From a bacterium (lineage in GTDB: Bacteria > Planctomycetota > J058 > JAJDCP01), in NCBI GenBank assembly GCA_030428695.1, contig JAUIEM010000197.1, forward strand, positions 1 to 17,866: a DNA stretch of 17,866 nt, given 5' to 3'. Within the stretch, counting starts at the first letter, position 1. Every line of letters starts with the position of its first letter. The position numbers and the translations under genes are program-made. This document shows, in pieces, positions 14,901 through 17,866 of this stretch. Under the pieces are notes generated by a model, which saw only the letters and a list, made by a program, of their open reading frames with translations, did no database searches and was not told the DNA's origin.

Positions 14901-16201
14901 ATGCGGGCGGGGGCGACGTCGGCGGTCGGCGCGAGGCCGCGCAGGGCTTCGGCCGCCCCCGCCCCGTCGGCGAGGTCGAGGGCGAGCTCGGCCTGCTCGA
15001 CCTGGGCCCGGGCGGCGAGCTCGGCGGCCTCCGGCGCGGCGGGGTAGAGCTCCCGCGCCTGCTCGAGCAGCACCCGGGCGCGCTCCAGGGCGCGGCGGCG
15101 CGCGGCCGGTGCCTCCGTGGCGGGAGCTTCGACAAGGGCGCGGGCGCGGTCGAGCAGGCCGCGCGCATCGGCGTGGACGAGGTGCTGGGCGAGGGCGTCC
15201 CGGAAGTCGGCGGCCGAGGCGGGCCGCCGCGCGGGGTCGCGGGCGAGGGCGGCCAGGGCGAGCCGCTCGAGGTCGCGGGGCAGCGTCCGCGCGGGGACCC
15301 GCGCCGACGGCGCTTCCACCACGCCCTCCAGGGCCGTGGCGAGGGTCTCGATCACGCTCTCGCCGCGGTGCGGGGCGCCGCCGGTCAGGATCTCGTACAG
15401 CATCGCGCCGAGCAGGTAGACATCGGTGTGCGGGCCGAGCTGCTCCGGCCGCCCAGCGGCCTGCTCGGGGGCCATGTAGGCCGGCGTCCCGGCGGGAGCG
15501 AAGGAGCGTCCGGAGGCATCGAGCTCATCCTGGCGCAGCGCAAGCCCCCAGTCCATCACCTGCACCTCGCCGAAGGCGCCGACCATCACGTTCGAAGCCT
15601 TGAGGTCGCGGTGCAGCACGCCGTGGGAGTGGGCGAAGCCGATCGCGTCGCACACCGCCTTGAGGATCTCGACGTAGCGGCGCAGCCGCTCGGGCGAGTC
15701 GGCGGGCTCCTGGCGCAGCAGGCTCTTCAGCGACTTGCCGCGGACGAGCTTCATCGCCATGTAGAGGCGCCCGTCGCCGGCCTGCCCGAGCTCGTACACC
15801 GGCACGATGTTCGGATGTTCGAGGAAGCCGGTCAGCTGGCCTTCGGTGATGAAGCTGCGCCGCGCCCGCGGGTGGGATTTCAGCAGCATCTTGACCGCGA
15901 CGCGCCGCTGCATCGCGGTCTGCTCGGCGAGGTACACGACCCCCATCCCGCCGCGGCCGAGCTCGCCGGCCAGGGCGAAGTCGGCGTCCCCCGGCGGGCC
16001 ACGGTCGGTCTCGATCAGCTTGCGGCGCGGGATCCCCTCGTCGCGGGCGGTGACCGCGACCGTGTCCATACGCAGGGTCGCGGTCGGATCGGCGACCGCG
16101 CGGTTGGCCGCGAGGGTCGCCTCCCAGGCCGCGAGCGAGCCCCCCGGGTCGGGCAGGGTCGGCCCGTCCTCGTCGTCGGTCGGCAGGTCGGCTGCGGCCA
16201 A
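11954..16201 (-). CDS. Ser/Thr protein kinase fused to a TPR-bearing multi-pass membrane region
   Basis: A 1415-residue protein. The kinase domain spans about residues 75-345, with GRGGMGVVYL (82-91), VAVK lysine K104, E120, HRDLKASN (197-204), DWG (217-219) and GTPAYMAPE (237-245); all catalytic residues are present. A helical segment at about 350-440 precedes a first membrane helix (about 449-466). A long extracytoplasmic-looking region follows, including a strand-rich part (about 640-735) that may be a partial beta-propeller, and then helical TPR-like sequence. Membrane helices lie at about 971-1000 and 1046-1071. A TPR pair is visible near 1130-1185, and four or so more hydrophobic segments lie from about 1268 to the C-terminus RRRRAG. 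The part near 1314-1350 (WPGALWLGQGRPVRG) resembles small TM2-like membrane domains. The start is taken as TTG 16201 because GGAG sits 7 nt upstream; the ATG at 16069 has no ribosome site. It follows the large-protein gene by 62 bp. Confidence 0.93.
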   Translation of the reverse strand: MAAADLPTDDEDGPTLPDPGGSLAAWEATLAANRAVADPTATLRMDTVAVTARDEGIPRRKLIETDRGPPGDADFALAGELGRGGMGVVYLAEQTAMQRRVAVKMLLKSHPRARRSFITEGQLTGFLEHPNIVPVYELGQAGDGRLYMAMKLVRGKSLKSLLRQEPADSPERLRRYVEILKAVCDAIGFAHSHGVLHRDLKASNVMVGAFGEVQVMDWGLALRQDELDASGRSFAPAGTPAYMAPEQAAGRPEQLGPHTDVYLLGAMLYEILTGGAPHRGESVIETLATALEGVVEAPSARVPARTLPRDLERLALAALARDPARRPASAADFRDALAQHLVHADARGLLDRARALVEAPATEAPAARRRALERARVLLEQARELYPAAPEAAELAARAQVEQAELALDLADGAGAAEALRGLAPTADVAPARIEALQQATRRVRARRRNQTIAAALLGLLALALPGLWQREVRARLAAEDRLREARATLPGRTDAAWESWRAGGALDAEALRALTEVLGPPSEGAPDDLSSLRLAHGWRALRFGEWAQAARQLRALRPGDSAFVAAWEAARVGAPLPAWQAEGTTGALGRALLLATAAAPLGTAAPDSLRTALASSGARAVLADLRSGCPDALLFAPDAAARPRFTVRGEGEARQLVVYDGVGGPELWRFPPPAWTSEAGAVHSPLLLAGAEGDRLLVASGPELLTFDPRRGTVLSRLPLPHDRPAAVLPRGAEGVLVVQRAHAGRARSRLLRATLEGWLDPPALGAWMREASFHRQNLERWLAEGVTAELADSARVAAEGARLEALAAFDPGHPLLPFARGLRAASRGQPAVAESCLAQVPAQLLSPGHLAVLAERCDAAGLADAADTLLVRAGERQEQLAINRGLNPLLTLQPAFLARKLSTAAMERGEEGRALRRLDRSRTLAIALEGDRMMLPLERRWYRARGDTARLHALEPYAAAADKLGGLLLTPMALVELFDLVLVLMAVLPFLLLIALGLAWWRARPARLADLHRLGFRGLRDRLMAFVTHPMLRLSHCTLAYCGRAGRLGLIVGCVFLFLLASLMTMLIGNLQRVAEVPISVGVGAAHHPTLREYLLAAAADRPVAETAAHQRLLIEGELSAGALEAARDRLEALLRAAPEDPFALNNRAWLHERAGDRAAALPLYRRAAATPGEPGAVARHNLARLAGEPLPPLPVVYSAGRTGPVRQLARPDDLLAALGLSDSPGRLFLQHLRSGAGLRPLLIAFGLEGGSDLSSIDPLLGLASRLSTSGLVGALLLLALITLLYLPFPPRPRERLPSPRARRRVLRESRLANLLWPGALWLGQGRPVRGVALMLLTPALAMLWRIGSEGGLFVALALPSLPFPFAGDGVVPGLVSESMASLRPWIGAALALLYAGAWLHGVVGFVRRRRAG

Positions 16202-16208
16202 GGGCGGA

Positions 16209-16212
16209 CTCC
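16209..16212 (-). promoter_or_regulatory. Shine-Dalgarno GGAG deciding a TTG start
   Basis: On the minus strand GGAG lies 7 nt before TTG (16201-16199). The 62-bp gap holds CCTGGAG twice; only the copy nearer the gene is correctly spaced. TATCCT further upstream could be a -10, but no -35 accompanies it. Confidence 0.55.
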
Positions 16213-16263
16213 AGGAACGAGGGGCTGGGCTCCAGGATAGCGCGGCTGGACGGATCGCGCCGC

Positions 16264-17866
16264 CTACTCCTGCGGCGGCTCGGCCTCTCCGATCACCGCG
16301 CCGTGGTCGTCGCTGAGCACGAGCAGGGCGAAGCGCTCGACCGCGCCGGCGTCGCCGCTCAGGGTCGCGTAGTCGAAGCGCCCGCGCAGGTCGGTGTAGC
16401 CGTCCTTGTAGAACTCGACCCTGCCGCCGGGACGGCGCGCGTAGACCTTGACGTACACCTTCGCGAGCGGCTTGCCGCTCTGCCAGCCGCGGACCTGCAC
16501 CTGGCCGTAGCCCTGGCTGAGGTCGATCCGCAGGTCGTGGGCGTAGTGGGCCAGGCTGCGCCGTCGGCCGCCGCCGAGCAGCTCGATGACGAGGTTCGCG
16601 CCGCGCAGCTCCGCGGGCAGCGGCAGGCGCAGCTCGCCGCCTGCCGGCATCGGCACGCGCTGCCGCAGGTTGGGCTGGATGAAGCCGAACTGCTCGGTCT
16701 GCTGCTGGACGAAGGGCTCCCGCGAGAACAGGAGCTCTATGTCCATGCGGTAGAAGTTGGCCTCGAGCTCGGGGATGTTGCGCGCATGGATGACCAGCTC
16801 GTCCCGTTCCACGTGAAACGCGAGCTGGGCCTCCTGCGCCGCCCGCTCGACCTGCGCCTGGCCGCGGTCCTCCACGTCGGCGACCGCCGGCGCCGCCCCC
16901 TGCGCCTCGTCGAGGGCGTGCAACACGGCCGCGAACTTCTTCCGCCAGCGGTCGACCGGGTGATTCGCGTAGCCCTGGGCGATGCTCCGGGCATCGTCGA
17001 GACGCGACTCGTACAGGGCCGCGTGCACGGCGAGGTAGTCGTGCTGCAGGGTGCTGTGCAGCTCGTCGCGCTCGACGCGCTCGAACAGGGCCAGGCCCTC
17101 GGCGATGCGGTCCTGCAGGAACAGGTAGGCGGTCGCCGCGAGGAGGTCCTCCGAGGAGGGCACCTGGCGCGCGGACAGCAGCCCGAGGAAGCGCTGGTAC
17201 TGCGCGGCGAAGCGCTGGTTGAGGATCTTCCGCTTGCCGCCGAGGCGATGCGCCCGGGCGTGGACCAGCGGGCTGTACTCGAGGTGCTCGTACCAGCGCC
17301 GGGCGATCGGGTCGACCTCGAGCAGCGCGGCCTCGAGACCCTGCTCGCCCGCGTCCTTCAGCCAGGCCTCCTGGTGCCGCAGGAAGGTCGGCAGCTCGTC
17401 GAGATCTTCGTGGTACACGCAATAGGACCAGCTCGTCGGGTCGTAGATCCGCCGGCGCTTGAGCAGCGCGAGGAGGCGCTGGTAGAAGCCGCGGTCCTTG
17501 AGCCGCCAGGCGAGCTGGTCGAGGTCGAGGCGGGCGAGGTTCTGGTCCTCGAGCCAGGCGAACAGGGTCTCGTCGTCGGCCTGCTGCGAGATGTGGTCCC
17601 ACGAGGTCGCGTCGACCGTGCTCGGCGTGTCGACCACCGCCAGCGTGGCGGGCGGGGCCGCGGCGATGAGCTCGGCCTCGACCGCCTTGGCGACGTGGGC
17701 CGGGAAATGGGTGTAGCTGCCGGCCTCCGGGAAGTAGAAGGCGTACTCGAGGGCCGTGGTGCCGTAGGGCTCGAGGCGCAGGGGCGCGCCGCGGGTCAGG
17801 AAGCCGCCCTTCACCGGCAACGCCCCGCGCGGGATCTGGCGCAGCAGCGTCAGCTTGAGCGCCCGC
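16264..17866 (-). CDS. C-terminal part of a large unrecognised protein (cut by window edge)
   Basis: The frame is open from the right window edge to the stop at 16264, giving 533 visible residues; a TTG at 17820 is not a start, since coding sequence continues upstream of it. The first 80 residues are strand-rich, with PRGALPVKGGFLTRGAPLR and a LEYAFYFPEAGSYTHFPAHV segment. This is the kind of Ig-like or macroglobulin-like sheet found in large bacterial envelope proteins. A mainly helical region follows (about 95-345, TPR-like, with many Arg, Leu and Tyr). The last 180 residues are again strand-rich, with VYVKVYARRPGGRVEFYKDG and a DLRGRFDY segment resembling a beta-sandwich that carries modifications in related envelope proteins. 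No catalytic motif is visible. The kinase gene follows 62 bp later on the same strand. A macroglobulin-like nature is only inferred, and the N-terminus and any signal peptide lie outside the window. Confidence 0.8.
   Translation of the reverse strand, partial: RALKLTLLRQIPRGALPVKGGFLTRGAPLRLEPYGTTALEYAFYFPEAGSYTHFPAHVAKAVEAELIAAAPPATLAVVDTPSTVDATSWDHISQQADDETLFAWLEDQNLARLDLDQLAWRLKDRGFYQRLLALLKRRRIYDPTSWSYCVYHEDLDELPTFLRHQEAWLKDAGEQGLEAALLEVDPIARRWYEHLEYSPLVHARAHRLGGKRKILNQRFAAQYQRFLGLLSARQVPSSEDLLAATAYLFLQDRIAEGLALFERVERDELHSTLQHDYLAVHAALYESRLDDARSIAQGYANHPVDRWRKKFAAVLHALDEAQGAAPAVADVEDRGQAQVERAAQEAQLAFHVERDELVIHARNIPELEANFYRMDIELLFSREPFVQQQTEQFGFIQPNLRQRVPMPAGGELRLPLPAELRGANLVIELLGGGRRRSLAHYAHDLRIDLSQGYGQVQVRGWQSGKPLAKVYVKVYARRPGGRVEFYKDGYTDLRGRFDYATLSGDAGAVERFALLVLSDDHGAVIGEAEPPQE

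Noticed and set aside
13757..16240. 827-codon plus-strand open frame opposite the second kinase
   Set aside because: Mirror image of the kinase and membrane region, rich in Gly, Ala, Arg and Glu, with no ribosome site or domain. Treated as a shadow.
1..17866. CRISPR array, tRNA/rRNA genes, insertion sequences or attachment sites
   Set aside because: I looked for regularly spaced repeats, cloverleaf-like sequences, transposase or integrase motifs and terminal inverted repeats and saw none. The only tandem repeat is the 18-bp coding one.

Overview
The window is strongly G+C-rich, with G or C at almost every third codon position. It is nearly all protein-coding, with no RNA gene, CRISPR array, insertion sequence or phage gene that I can see. 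Three things point to a member of the Planctomycetota or a similar high-GC, kinase-rich bacterium: two transmembrane Ser/Thr kinases with DWG in place of DFG, an N-terminal CxCG...CPGC zinc ribbon on a membrane protein, and a large envelope-type protein fragment. This placement is inference from gene content. Myxococcota or a related candidate phylum would also fit.

Layout. (1) Positions 1-4714, minus strand: three genes chained by ATGA overlaps. They are an RlmJ-like methyltransferase (3890-4714), a Ser/Thr kinase with one membrane helix and a long TPR-like tail (114-3893), and the start of a small unknown protein cut by the window edge (1-117). (2) Positions 4715-4769: a 55-bp divergent promoter region, one of the few AT-richer spots. 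(3) Positions 4770-8881, plus strand: a tight operon of a flavin reductase-like FMN-binding protein, a family-5 solute-binding lipoprotein, an unknown 290-residue protein and an RlmI-type PUA-methyltransferase. The last three are joined by GTGA overlaps, and the first two are 1 bp apart. (4) Positions 8913-10803, plus strand: two unrecognised proteins, the second with its own likely sigma70-type promoter. (5) Positions 10810-17866, minus strand and convergent with block 4: a zinc-ribbon multi-pass membrane protein, a 1415-residue kinase fused to a multi-pass membrane C-terminus, and the C-terminal part of a large protein running off the right edge.

How they may work together. Blocks 1 and 5 each hold a membrane-anchored Ser/Thr kinase. 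In block 5 the kinase lies between a probable envelope protein and a zinc-ribbon membrane protein, which suggests a surface-sensing or envelope-signalling set. That is inference from neighbourhood only. Block 3 joins RNA methylation, a solute-binding lipoprotein without its permease and a flavin protein, a mix with no obvious single pathway. The least ordinary items are the HND (non-RD) catalytic loop of the first kinase, the exact 48-residue spacing of its C-terminal repeats, the architecture of the second kinase, altered signature residues in both methyltransferase-like proteins, and an 18-bp tandem repeat that carries the Shine-Dalgarno sequence of the next gene.
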